DNA of 64,000 bases from Christensenella massiliensis (lineage in GTDB: Bacteria; Bacillota; Clostridia; Christensenellales; Christensenellaceae). A program made the translations under genes and the position numbers. Location: the NCBI GenBank assembly GCA_900155415.1, contig LT700187.1, forward strand, positions 2,480,001 to 2,544,000, written 5' to 3'. This document shows positions 1-8,088 of this stretch, one piece after another. The first letter of the stretch is position 1. Each line of letters starts with the position of its first letter. The notes under the pieces were generated by a model. The model saw nothing but the letters and a program-made list of their open reading frames with translations. It ran no database searches and was not told where the DNA came from.

Positions 1-665
1 TCCTGCGCCGCATGATACATGGCAAGGTCTGTTTCTTCGTTGGCAGGATGCAGCTTTCCTTCCTGTACCTCCCTGTACAGCGGAGTTCCCTCCTCTATTT
101 TCAGCGCATAAGCTGAGATATGCTCCGGCCTCTTTTCCAGAACAAAATCCAGCGTCTCCTGCCAGTCCTCCAGACTCTGCCCGGGAAGCGCATAGATCAT
201 ATCGATATTGATATTTTCAAACCCTGCTTCACGCGCAAGGCCGTACGCCCTTTCAAATCCTTCTTTCGTATGCTGCCTGCCAAGCATCGCAAGAAGCCTG
301 TCCTGCGCCGCCTGCAGTCCGATGCTGAGTCGATTGATTCCTGCTGCACGGTAGGCTGCAAGCTTCGGGCGGTCAAGCGTGCACGGGTTCGCTTCCAGAG
401 TGATTTCCGCATCTGCGCTGACATCGAACGCCTGCCGCAGCGCTTCCAGCAATCCTGTGATATATCGCGCCTCCGGCAGCGACGGCGTACCACCGCCGAA
501 GAAGACAGAATCCACTTTCCGGCTATACATTTTTCCTGTTGCTGCGATTTCGTTTTTCACAGCAGAAAAATACTGATCGATAAGCTCTCCGTGTTCGACG
601 GATACAAAATCGCAGTAATTGCATTTTTTGATACAGAATGGAATGTGCAGATAGATCCCCAGCAT
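1..665 (-). CDS. hemW: HemW-like radical SAM heme chaperone, 3' end missing
   Basis: The gene runs off the left edge; about the first 221 residues are present. The protein opens with MLGIYLHIPFC followed by a CxxxCxxC radical-SAM cluster motif (CIKKCNYC), the signature of HemW, the protein formerly annotated as oxygen-independent coproporphyrinogen oxidase and now known as a heme-delivery protein. The start at 665 is preferred over an ATG at 677 because GGAGAG lies just upstream of it. It follows lepA in the same direction after 57 bases; lepA-hemW is a common order in Firmicutes, where hrcA usually follows. Family identity is secure from the motif; the C-terminal HemW domain cannot be checked. 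Confidence 0.88.
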   Translation of the reverse strand, partial: MLGIYLHIPFCIKKCNYCDFVSVEHGELIDQYFSAVKNEIAATGKMYSRKVDSVFFGGGTPSLPEARYITGLLEALRQAFDVSADAEITLEANPCTLDRPKLAAYRAAGINRLSIGLQAAQDRLLAMLGRQHTKEGFERAYGLAREAGFENINIDMIYALPGQSLEDWQETLDFVLEKRPEHISAYALKIEEGTPLYREVQEGKLHPANEETDLAMYHAAQ

Positions 666-682
666 AACGCTCTCCATTTGAA

Positions 683-710
683 GCGGGGCGCCCGCCGCCG
701 GACGCCCCGC
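683..710. other. GC-rich hairpin between lepA and hemW
   Basis: GCGGGGCG (683-690) and CGCCCCGC (703-710) form a perfect 8-bp stem. The T-rich tail (713-718) lies on the plus strand, where no gene needs terminating. On the coding minus strand the stem sits just before the hemW ribosome binding site, so it may be an RNA processing or stability element. Confidence 0.5.
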
Positions 711-722
711 CCTATTTTTCTC

Positions 723-2528
723 TTATTTATCCATTTTCAGTACGCTCATAAAGGCTTCCGACGGAACTTCGACACTGCCTACCTGCCTCATGCGCTTTTT
801 CCCCTCTTTTTGCTTTTCAAGCAACTTTTTCTTCCGGGTGATATCTCCGCCATAACACTTCGCAAGCACATCTTTGCGCAGTGCTTTTACCGTCTCCCTT
901 GCGATGATCTTTCCGCCGATCGCCGCTTGTATCGGTATCTCGAACATCTGGCGGGGAATGACTTCCTTGAGCTTTTCGGCAATAGACCTTCCCCGTCCAT
1001 AAGCGCGGTCTCTGTGCACAATGATGGATAGGGCGTCGCACATCTCTCCGTTCAGCAGGATATCGAGCTTCACAAGATCGCTCTTTTCATATCCGCTGAC
1101 CTCATAATCCATAGAGGCATATCCTCTTGTTCTTGATTTCAGATTATCGAAAAAGTCGTATATGATCTCATTGAGCGGTATCTCGTAATGCAGCAGCACA
1201 CGGGTCGATTCAATATATTCCATATTCTTGAACGTTCCTCTTTTTTCCTGACAAAGCTCCATAACTGCGCCTACGTAGGTATCGGGTGTCATCACACTGA
1301 CCTTGGCGATCGGTTCCTCCATATATTCAATGGTAGACGGATCCGGAAGATTCGTAGGATTATCTATTTCCAATTCTTCTCCGCTCATCATGCGCACCCG
1401 GTAGGAAACGCTCGGAGCCGTCGTTACAAGATCAAGATCAAATTCCCGTTCTAACCGTTCCTGTATGATCTCCATGTGCAGCAGGCCGAGAAAGCCGCAC
1501 CGAAATCCAAATCCAAGCGCTGCGGAAACCTCCGGATCGTAGAGCAGAGATGCATCATTGAGCTGCAGTTTTTCGAGCGCATCCCGCAGGTCATCATATT
1601 TGGCCCCATCTGCCGGATAAATACCGCAGTATACCATTGGGGTGATCTTTTTATATCCCGGAAGCGCCTCTGCCGCCGGCTCCCGGTCATTTGTGACCGT
1701 ATCTCCCACGCGCGTATCCGCAACATTTTTGATGCTTGCCGCGATATATCCGACGTCTCCTGCTTTCAGCTCTTTCGTCGGTACAAACTCCGGCGAAAAA
1801 GCGCCGACCTCCGTCGTATCAAAGACCTTGCCCGATGCCATGAAGCGTATCTTCGTTCCCTCGGAAACCCGCCCGTCGATCAGCCGCACATAGCTGATCG
1901 CGCCCTTATAGTTATCATAATAGGAATCAAATACAAGCGCTTTCAACGGCCTGTTCTCATCTCCCGACGGAGCCGGGAGCTTATCCACGATCGCATCCAG
2001 CACCTGCTGCACATTTTCTCCGCTTTTCGCACTGATGCGCGGCGCATCGGAAGCGTCCAGTCCTAATACATCCTCGATCTCTTTTGCGATCTCATCCGGA
2101 CGTGCGCTCGGCAGGTCTACTTTATTGATGACCGGAATAATTTCAAGGTCGTTAGCCATCGCGAGATAAACGTTGGCAAGCGTCTGCGCTTCAATTCCCT
2201 GACTTGCGTCCACCACAAGGACAGCGCCCTCACACGCCGCGAGCGACCGGGAGACCTCATAGGTGAAGTCCACATGCCCGGGCGTATCTATCAGATTCAG
2301 CTCATATTCCTCGCCGTTCCGCTCATAGATCATGCGCACCGCCTGCGACTTGATCGTAATGCCGCGTTCCCGCTCAAGGTCCATCGTATCCAGAAGCTGA
2401 TCCTTGATGTCCCGCTGCGATACTGTTCCTGTCATCTCGATCAGCCGGTCTGCAAGCGTTGATTTTCCATGGTCTATATGTGCGATGATACAAAAATTCC
2501 GTATATTTTTCTGATAGTCGTTTTTCAT
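723..2528 (-). CDS. lepA: Elongation factor 4 (LepA), ribosomal back-translocase
   Basis: A 601-residue translational GTPase of normal LepA length. Near the N-terminus it has the P-loop AHIDHGKST, the G3 motif DTPGHVDF and the G4 motif NKVD, followed by EF-G-like domains and the LepA-specific C-terminal domain ending in a lysine-rich stretch and [14 protein letters not shown]. LepA binds stalled ribosomes and remodels their translocation state. The frame is open for 19 more residues upstream, but the start at 2528 has AGGAG at the right spacing and follows a matching promoter (TTGATT-17-TATCAT at 2557-2585), so the shorter form is chosen. It is the first gene of a unit that continues into hemW. 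Confidence 0.95.
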   Translation of the reverse strand: MKNDYQKNIRNFCIIAHIDHGKSTLADRLIEMTGTVSQRDIKDQLLDTMDLERERGITIKSQAVRMIYERNGEEYELNLIDTPGHVDFTYEVSRSLAACEGAVLVVDASQGIEAQTLANVYLAMANDLEIIPVINKVDLPSARPDEIAKEIEDVLGLDASDAPRISAKSGENVQQVLDAIVDKLPAPSGDENRPLKALVFDSYYDNYKGAISYVRLIDGRVSEGTKIRFMASGKVFDTTEVGAFSPEFVPTKELKAGDVGYIAASIKNVADTRVGDTVTNDREPAAEALPGYKKITPMVYCGIYPADGAKYDDLRDALEKLQLNDASLLYDPEVSAALGFGFRCGFLGLLHMEIIQERLEREFDLDLVTTAPSVSYRVRMMSGEELEIDNPTNLPDPSTIEYMEEPIAKVSVMTPDTYVGAVMELCQEKRGTFKNMEYIESTRVLLHYEIPLNEIIYDFFDNLKSRTRGYASMDYEVSGYEKSDLVKLDILLNGEMCDALSIIVHRDRAYGRGRSIAEKLKEVIPRQMFEIPIQAAIGGKIIARETVKALRKDVLAKCYGGDITRKKKLLEKQKEGKKRMRQVGSVEVPSEAFMSVLKMDK

Positions 2529-2556
2529 GTGTGCTCCTCGTATTGTTCTCCTCTCT

Positions 2557-2585
2557 ATGATACGCAAAGCGCATTCAAAAATCAA
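2557..2585 (-). promoter_or_regulatory. Promoter of lepA
   Basis: On the minus strand TTGATT (2580-2585) and TATCAT (2557-2562) are 17 bases apart, placing the start of transcription about 20-25 bases before the lepA ATG. Confidence 0.55.
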
Positions 2586-2671
2586 TAAAATAATCGGTAG
2601 CCCGCCGCGCTCTTGTGGTATATAATAAAGAATAAAGATTCCTTATTTCTGCGAAGAGGGAGAGCATTTTT

Positions 2672-3289
2672 ATGAACGAATATCAGGATCTGATCGACCT
2701 GCTGAACAGCAAGCGGTTCCATGCCGAATTTTTTGAAGATGCAAGTTCTGCAAAAAAACGCGTAATAGAGCTTATCGCCGATGCTGCGTCCGTCGGGATC
2801 GGCGGAAGCCAGACCATTATGGACACCGGACTTTTTGACGATATCGTTTCTACCGGAAAAACGGTTTATTCCGCAGTTCTTGAGCAGCAGAAGGAAAAGC
2901 CCGATAAAATGGCCGCATGGAAAAACGCTATGAGCGCGGACGTCTATCTTACATCCACCAACGCCCTTACCCGCGGCGGCGATCTCATCAATATCGATGG
3001 AAACGGCAACCGGGTGGCAGCCATGTTTTTCGGGCCGGATACCGTGATCGTATTATGCGGCGTCAACAAGATCGCAGGCAGTCCGCACGACGCGATTGAC
3101 CGGATCAAAAAGACGGCCTGTCCGCAGAATGCGCGGAGACTGAATCTCCCTACACCATGTGCCGTTGAGGGCGTATGCCGTGATTGCAGCCTGCCTGAAC
3201 GCATGTGTAATGTGACTGTGCGGCTTCAATATCCGCCGCGCGGAAAAGAAATCTATATTCTGCTCGTCAACGAAGCCTTAGGCTTTTAA
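2672..3289 (+). CDS. LUD-domain protein (LutC/YkgG-like, lactate-utilization family)
   Basis: A 205-residue single-domain protein of the LUD (formerly DUF162) family. The N-terminal part with ASSAKKRVIELI and the glycine-rich VGIGGSQTIMDTGLF are typical, as is the central NALTRGGDLINIDGNGNRVAAMFFGP segment, which is only paraphrased here by its key GGD and GNR residues. A cysteine-containing tail (CxxCSLPERMC) resembles clostridial stand-alone LUD proteins. In LutABC systems the relative acts in lactate oxidation, but no lutA or lutB is nearby, so the substrate is unknown. It is transcribed divergently from lepA; TATAAT at 2621-2626 may be its -10 box. It has a good RBS (GAGGGAGAG). Confidence 0.85.
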   Translation: MNEYQDLIDLLNSKRFHAEFFEDASSAKKRVIELIADAASVGIGGSQTIMDTGLFDDIVSTGKTVYSAVLEQQKEKPDKMAAWKNAMSADVYLTSTNALTRGGDLINIDGNGNRVAAMFFGPDTVIVLCGVNKIAGSPHDAIDRIKKTACPQNARRLNLPTPCAVEGVCRDCSLPERMCNVTVRLQYPPRGKEIYILLVNEALGF

Positions 3290-3360
3290 ACAACGCAGTA
3301 CCTTATAAAATACGCGTCCCGTAAATATTCGGGCCGCATCAAGCACGAGGAGGCACTCTC

Positions 3361-5082
3361 ATGACTTACCGGGAAACCTATGAAATTTGGAAAAATGCCC
3401 TAAAGGATACGGAATATGCGTCCGATCTGGACCGTATTGCAGATGACGAAGACCTGCTTCAGGATTCTTTTTATAAAGAAATGGAATTCGGCACCGCCGG
3501 GATGCGCGGCATCATCGGCATGGGCACAAACCGCATGAATGTATTTACGGTAAAGCGCGCTACCCAAGCGCTTGCCAACAATATCCTTGCACACGGCGAT
3601 CCTGTTGCCGGCGTTGCCGTCGCCTACGACACGCGTAAAAACAGCGACCTGTTTGCGCGCGAAACGGCAGGCGTTTTGTGTGCGAACGGTATCAATGTGT
3701 TTATGTATGACACGCCGCACAGCGTTCCCCAGCTTTCCTTTACGATCCTTGAGCTGAAAACGACGTCGGGGGTTGTCATCACAGCAAGCCATAATCCGCC
3801 CGAATATAACGGCTATAAAGTATATGGCAAGGACGGCGGACAGTGTCCCGTTGCGGATTCCGACCGCATCACGGAATACATTTCCCAAATAGACGACATG
3901 TTCCACATTGAATCCATGCCTCTTGATGAAGCAGAACGGAACGGGCTCTTGACCTATATCGGCCATGAGCTTGATGAGATCTATTTCAGCAAGGTAGAAG
4001 CGCTTTGTATCCACCCTGAGATCATGAAGCAGCAGGCGGATAAGCTGAATATTGTATACACGCCCCTCCACGGTACCGGAAACGTTCCCGTACGCCGCGT
4101 TCTCAAAGATCTCGGTATTCGCCGGCTGCACGTCGTTCCCGAGCAGGAACACCCCGATCCGGCATTTCCGACCGTCAAGGCGCCTAATCCGGAGGAAAGG
4201 CAAAGCTTCGATCTCGCAGTAGAGTTAGCAAACCGCGAAAACGCCAACCTGATCCTTGCGACGGATCCGGACAGCGACCGCCTCGGCGTTGCGGTCCGTA
4301 ATCCTGCGCATGAGTTCGTCATTTTGACCGGCAATCAAATCGGCTGCCTGCTTATGGATTATGTGCTGTCCCAAAAGCAAAGCACCTTTGTGGGCGACGA
4401 ATTTGTTGTAAAATCGATCGTCACCAGCGATATGGTCGATGTGATCGCCGGCCATTACGGTGTGGAGCTTCGCAGCGTATTCACCGGCTTTAAATTCATT
4501 GCAGAGCAGATCAAGCTGTCTGAACAGACCGGAAAAGGAAAATTCATCTTTGGTTTCGAAGAAAGCTATGGCTATTTGCAGGGAGCGTTTGTGCGTGATA
4601 AAGACGCGGTACAGGCGGCGATGATGATCGCCGAAGCCGCCTGTTGGTATCATTCCATGGGCCGGACTCTTTATGACGTCCTCGTCGGCCTGTATGAAAA
4701 GTACGGTTGGTTTGAAGACCTTGTCCTCTCGAAAACGCTCTATGGAAAGGAAGGGATCGAAAAGATCCAGAATGCCGTGCGCACTTTGCGTGAGAGCTAT
4801 CCCGGCCATATCGGCGCCTTCAAAGTGCTTGCGGTCCGCGATTATCTGAAGCAGGAGCGGCTCGATATGCTGACCGGAAAGACGGAGCCGATCGATATGG
4901 AGCGCTCCAACGTCCTCTACTTTGAACTTGAAGGCGGACGCTTCATTATTCGTCCTTCCGGTACGGAACCTAAATTGAAATCTTATCTTTCCGCCTCCGC
5001 TGCCGAAAAAACAGAAGCAGACTCGAAGCTTGCGCAGTTAAAAACTGCGGCGTCAGCGCTGATCGATCAACTTACAAAATAA
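3361..5082 (+). CDS. pgcA: Alpha-phosphoglucomutase/phosphomannomutase (PgcA type)
   Basis: A 573-residue phosphohexomutase, the usual length of the PgcA subfamily. It interconverts glucose-1-phosphate and glucose-6-phosphate through a phosphoserine. The catalytic loop TASHNP is at residues 141-146 (Ser143), the metal loop is DPDSDR, the sugar-binding loop is GFEESYGY, and the C-terminal phosphate-binding loop is RPSGTEPK. All four active-site regions are intact. GAGGAGG lies just before the ATG. The protein supplies UDP-glucose and glycogen precursors in related bacteria; which hexose it prefers cannot be read from the sequence. The small Dabb gene follows after 12 bases and is probably co-transcribed. 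Confidence 0.95.
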   Translation: MTYRETYEIWKNALKDTEYASDLDRIADDEDLLQDSFYKEMEFGTAGMRGIIGMGTNRMNVFTVKRATQALANNILAHGDPVAGVAVAYDTRKNSDLFARETAGVLCANGINVFMYDTPHSVPQLSFTILELKTTSGVVITASHNPPEYNGYKVYGKDGGQCPVADSDRITEYISQIDDMFHIESMPLDEAERNGLLTYIGHELDEIYFSKVEALCIHPEIMKQQADKLNIVYTPLHGTGNVPVRRVLKDLGIRRLHVVPEQEHPDPAFPTVKAPNPEERQSFDLAVELANRENANLILATDPDSDRLGVAVRNPAHEFVILTGNQIGCLLMDYVLSQKQSTFVGDEFVVKSIVTSDMVDVIAGHYGVELRSVFTGFKFIAEQIKLSEQTGKGKFIFGFEESYGYLQGAFVRDKDAVQAAMMIAEAACWYHSMGRTLYDVLVGLYEKYGWFEDLVLSKTLYGKEGIEKIQNAVRTLRESYPGHIGAFKVLAVRDYLKQERLDMLTGKTEPIDMERSNVLYFELEGGRFIIRPSGTEPKLKSYLSASAAEKTEADSKLAQLKTAASALIDQLTK

Positions 5083-5094
5083 AGGAGAAAGAAT

Positions 5095-5397
5095 ATGGAA
5101 GCTGCAATCAGACATATGGTAGTATTTAATCTGAAATATGATAAGGACGATCCCCGCGCAAAGGATTTTATTGCTACTGCCAAAAAAGTTTTCGCGGGTA
5201 TCCCTTTTGCGCAGAATGTCATGCAATGCTGGGAGGTAAGCCCTAAAAATGGTTATACCTATGGCTTTTCTTTTGATTTCATGAAACCTGAGGATTACGA
5301 AAGCTACAATAATCATCCGGAGCACTGTAAATTTGTGGAGGAACGGTGGAATACCGAAGTAACGGATTTCATGGAGATCGACTTTAAGGAGATATAA
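5095..5397 (+). CDS. Dabb (stress-responsive alpha/beta barrel) domain protein
   Basis: A 100-residue protein starting with IRHMVVFNLK and containing the YxFSFDFxxPEDYESYNNHPEH segment shared by Dabb proteins, a dimeric ferredoxin-like fold. The conserved HxPEH motif is present. The family's biochemical role is mostly unknown outside a few polyketide cyclases. It follows pgcA by 12 bases with AAAGGAGAAAG before the ATG and ends just before a strong terminator, so it is the last gene of the pgcA unit. Confidence 0.85.
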   Translation: MEAAIRHMVVFNLKYDKDDPRAKDFIATAKKVFAGIPFAQNVMQCWEVSPKNGYTYGFSFDFMKPEDYESYNNHPEHCKFVEERWNTEVTDFMEIDFKEI

Positions 5398-5401
5398 AAA
5401 T

Positions 5402-5440
5402 AAAAGGCAGCCAGTCCTTTTGCAGGGCTGACTGCCTTTT
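5402..5440. terminator. Bidirectional terminator between Dabb gene and aldolase gene
   Basis: AAAAGGCAG (5402-5410) pairs with CTGCCTTTT (5432-5440), giving A/T tails on both sides for the two convergent genes. Confidence 0.85.
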
Positions 5441-5449
5441 GATTCTGCA

Positions 5450-6256
5450 CTATTCCATCTGTTTCAGCTTTTCTACAACTCTCCGTGCAATTCGCTCAGT
5501 CAATTCATCAAGCGCAGTAAAATACGTCTCCACCGTTCCTGACTGCGGCATAAAGTCAGTATCGTTCGTTTCCCTTGCGCTGCACAGCGGCTCCCCTCCA
5601 CAGCGGTTCCCCATATTTTCCCGCGTCTTTAGAAGCGGCTCTATTTGTTTCTCGCTTAAATAATTGGCTTTCCCCAGAATATTTTCCGCATACATCGTTA
5701 TCATAGCATAGTATTCTACAGACTCCAACCGATAGAACGCCTGCAAAAGGTCTTTCCCCCATGTGAGCGCCCCATGGTTCGAAAGCAGCACCGCATTATG
5801 CGTCGTACAAAAGGGTGCAATAGAATCCGGCACTTCCACTGTTCCGGGTGTCGCATATTTTGCTACCGGTACGCTTCCGAGAAGCACGATCGGCTCAGTG
5901 AGCAGCGGCCTATCAAGCGGCAGTCCTGCGATCGCAAATGCTGTCGCTGCCGGAGGGTGCGCATGCGTCACCGCCATGATTTCCGGATTTTCCCGATAGG
6001 CGCGAATATGCATTTTTACTTCCGAAGACGGAGCGTAGGCCCCCTGCTTCAGGACTTCCCCGTCAAGCGTCATCTCCACCAGCATATCCGCATCCATAAA
6101 TCCCTTGGATACGCCTGTCGGAGTAGTCAATATCACATTGTCTGCGATCTTACAGCTGATATTTCCATCATTAGCGGCAACAAAACCTTTTTGATACATT
6201 CGCCTGCCAATGTCAAGTATCTGTTCTTTTGCTTTCTCTGCTGATAAATATGCCAT
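5450..6256 (-). CDS. Class II (zinc) aldolase, fuculose-phosphate/methylthioribulose-phosphate aldolase family
   Basis: A 268-residue class II aldolase/adducin-family enzyme. The catalytic glutamate is in SSEVKMH (Glu79); zinc-ligand histidines are His98 and His100 (THAHPP) and His161 (SNHGA). Members split sugar-1-phosphates into dihydroxyacetone phosphate and an aldehyde. Its ATG overlaps the stop of mtnA (TAATG), so the two are translationally coupled. From that context the likely substrate is 5-methylthioribulose-1-phosphate (DHAP shunt) or 5-deoxyribulose-1-phosphate, though fuculose-1-phosphate cannot be excluded. The protein is about 50 residues longer than typical FucA at the C-terminus; the tail contains paired cysteines (NRCGGEPLC) and ends in a charged helix. 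Family is sure; substrate is inference. Confidence 0.9.
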   Translation of the reverse strand: MAYLSAEKAKEQILDIGRRMYQKGFVAANDGNISCKIADNVILTTPTGVSKGFMDADMLVEMTLDGEVLKQGAYAPSSEVKMHIRAYRENPEIMAVTHAHPPAATAFAIAGLPLDRPLLTEPIVLLGSVPVAKYATPGTVEVPDSIAPFCTTHNAVLLSNHGALTWGKDLLQAFYRLESVEYYAMITMYAENILGKANYLSEKQIEPLLKTRENMGNRCGGEPLCSARETNDTDFMPQSGTVETYFTALDELTERIARRVVEKLKQME

Positions 6257-7335
6257 TATCGTTCCGCCTTTGCTTTTTGTTCAAAAATCTCTTTCAGCGA
6301 AACATCATACGGTGGATAGGCCACGCCATATTCCGTGATGATCGCTGTGATGAATTCGGCGTCCGTAACGTCAAAGCTGGGATTATAAACCTTCACGCCC
6401 TCCGGAGCCATACGTTTTTCGTACCACATTTCCGTCACTTCTTCCGCCGGACGCAGCTCAATATGAATATCCGCTCCCGTTTTGCAGGCCATATCGATCG
6501 TCGAGGTGGGCGCGCATACATAAAACGGAATGTGAAAATGCTTAGCCGCAAGCGCTACGTATGATGTGCCAATTTTATTTGCCGCATCTCCATTGGCAGC
6601 GACACGGTCACAGCCCACAAAAACAGCGTCTACCCACCCCTGCTTCATAACGGACGGCGCCATATTATCGCAGATCAGCGTCGTATCGATACCGGCCTCC
6701 TGCAATTCAAAAGCGGTCAGCCGTGCACCCTGAAGCAGCGGGCGCGTTTCATCGCAAAATACATGAAATCCATATCCACGTTCCTGCCCAAGATACATCG
6801 GCGCCGTTGCCGTTCCATATTTAGACGTGGCAAGCTGCCCGGCATTGCAATGGGTAAGAAGCCCCATGCCCGGCTTTAACAGCTTCAGCCCGTTTTCCCC
6901 AATCGAACAGCACACACGGATATCCTCCGCTTTGATCTCATTTGCCTCCCGAAGCAGCAGACTTTTGATCTCCGGCACCGTCTTTTCCCGGTTTTCACGC
7001 ACTACACTGTCCATACGCCGGAGCGCCCACGACAGATTGACCGCCGTCGGGCGCGCAGAGTCGAGATAATCCCGCGCCTCCTCAAACCGCTTATAGAAAT
7101 CGTCAAATGTGTCCTCATCTATCTCTTTGGCCGCTAAATAAATCCCAAATGCTGCCGCTACTCCGATCGCCGGGGCTCCGCGGACTTTCAGCAGATAGAT
7201 TGCATCCCAAATGCTCTTCTGATCTTTAAGGCGCAGTATTTCCCTGCGTCCTGGAAGCTGCGTCTGGTCGATAATCAAAAGGGCGCTGTCCTGATCGTCG
7301 AGCGCCACCGTCTCCATATCAAATATCGTTGCCAT
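6256..7335 (-). CDS. mtnA: S-methyl-5-thioribose-1-phosphate isomerase (MtnA/DrdI family)
   Basis: A 359-residue protein of full family length. It carries the signature THCNAG with catalytic Cys163 and [17 protein letters not shown] with catalytic Asp243, plus the [16 protein letters not shown] block. MtnA isomerises methylthioribose-1-phosphate to methylthioribulose-1-phosphate; close homologues (DrdI) act on 5-deoxyribose-1-phosphate. The start at 7335 has AGGAGA seven bases upstream and lies 13 bases after the upstream vertex-protein gene; an in-frame ATG 10 codons earlier would overlap that gene's end. The neighbouring aldolase, rather than mtnB/mtnW/mtnC, points to a DHAP-shunt or deoxyribose-disposal route. 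No nucleosidase, phosphorylase or kinase for making the substrate is in the window. Confidence 0.94.
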   Translation of the reverse strand: MATIFDMETVALDDQDSALLIIDQTQLPGRREILRLKDQKSIWDAIYLLKVRGAPAIGVAAAFGIYLAAKEIDEDTFDDFYKRFEEARDYLDSARPTAVNLSWALRRMDSVVRENREKTVPEIKSLLLREANEIKAEDIRVCCSIGENGLKLLKPGMGLLTHCNAGQLATSKYGTATAPMYLGQERGYGFHVFCDETRPLLQGARLTAFELQEAGIDTTLICDNMAPSVMKQGWVDAVFVGCDRVAANGDAANKIGTSYVALAAKHFHIPFYVCAPTSTIDMACKTGADIHIELRPAEEVTEMWYEKRMAPEGVKVYNPSFDVTDAEFITAIITEYGVAYPPYDVSLKEIFEQKAKAER

Positions 7336-7348
7336 GATTTCTCCTGAA

Positions 7349-7927
7349 CTATTTTTTTCTTTCACTTCTATAACCTACGCGTGAATATCCTGTTTTTTTC
7401 TGCTTCGTTCCTTCTGCTGTCTCTGTTTTCTGCGCCGATGCATCCACCGGCTCAAAATCTGTCGTCAAGTACTTTGCATATTCCTCATAGGGAACGGCGT
7501 TGGTATTTTGTTTGGCCGCCTCATCGGCTGACAATCGGTCCAGCTCCTGATGAAGCGCCTTGAATTCAGCCGTAAGGCTCGATACTGGGTCAAATTCCTC
7601 CAAAGAGTCCTGCGGCGGAACGGGCTCCGGTTCTTCTATTATGTGCTCAACGGTTTGCCCGAACCTTTCTTCACCATTCCATATCAGACTTTCCGGGATT
7701 GCAACGACCATATTGATCGCAGTGTCGCCCTGCTGGAATGTGCATACTGCCGCACATACGACAAGCTGCCCCTCCTGCGCCCCCAGCTTATCCGCCACTA
7801 AAAACGGCTTCCCGGCTTCCTGCATAGTCTCCATATCGACCGGAACCGCGACAAGAAGCTCCGCTCCATATAGCTCATCGGATTTCGTGATGCTCTTTGC
7901 ATTTCCAATAATTTTGGCTAACTGCAT
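7349..7927 (-). CDS. EutN/CcmL-type microcompartment vertex protein with C-terminal extension
   Basis: Residues 1-83 match the EutN/CcmL pentamer family: the start [13 protein letters not shown], the [13 protein letters not shown] strand, [18 protein letters not shown] with the conserved GAxxGxxV turn, and a final VVAIPES strand. This family caps the vertices of bacterial microcompartment shells. Beyond the usual end (about 90 residues) lies an extra 100-residue tail: acidic and proline-rich at 98-112, a predicted amphipathic helix near 115-137, then a basic end (KQKK, RSERKK). The start at 7927 is chosen because GGGAGG precedes it and a TTGACA-17-TAATAT promoter lies just upstream. It heads an operon with mtnA and the aldolase. 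No BMC-H or BMC-T shell gene is visible in the window, so whether it builds a shell is unknown. Confidence 0.8.
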   Translation of the reverse strand: MQLAKIIGNAKSITKSDELYGAELLVAVPVDMETMQEAGKPFLVADKLGAQEGQLVVCAAVCTFQQGDTAINMVVAIPESLIWNGEERFGQTVEHIIEEPEPVPPQDSLEEFDPVSSLTAEFKALHQELDRLSADEAAKQNTNAVPYEEYAKYLTTDFEPVDASAQKTETAEGTKQKKTGYSRVGYRSERKK

Positions 7928-7970
7928 TCCGCACGCCTCCCATTCGCTAAAATGTTTTCTTCCGCTTTTC

Positions 7971-7999
7971 ATATTAATCGTTGCCGCCGCTAATGTCAA
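7971..7999 (-). promoter_or_regulatory. Promoter of the vertex protein-mtnA-aldolase operon
   Basis: TTGACA (7994-7999) and TAATAT (7971-7976), 17 bases apart on the minus strand, sit about 45 bases upstream of the chosen start and downstream of the phoR terminator, so the three genes form an independent unit. Confidence 0.7.
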
Positions 8000-8038
8000 C
8001 CGCAGGGAAACGTTGTGTCCTTTTTTCCTGCCATACAT

Positions 8039-8073
8039 AAAAAGGCAGACGCATTTTTTGCGTCTGCCTTTTT
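8039..8073. terminator. Terminator after phoR
   Basis: A 14-bp perfect stem (AAAAAGGCAGACGC with its complement) around a T-rich loop, followed by a T-run; it ends the pst-pho transcription unit. Confidence 0.9.
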
Positions 8074-8088
8074 ACACCAAACTGTTTT

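Noticed and set aside
120-1031. Long plus-strand open frame over hemW and the end of lepA
   Set aside because: It lies antisense to two secure genes, has no RBS and its product shows only the composition of a shadow frame.
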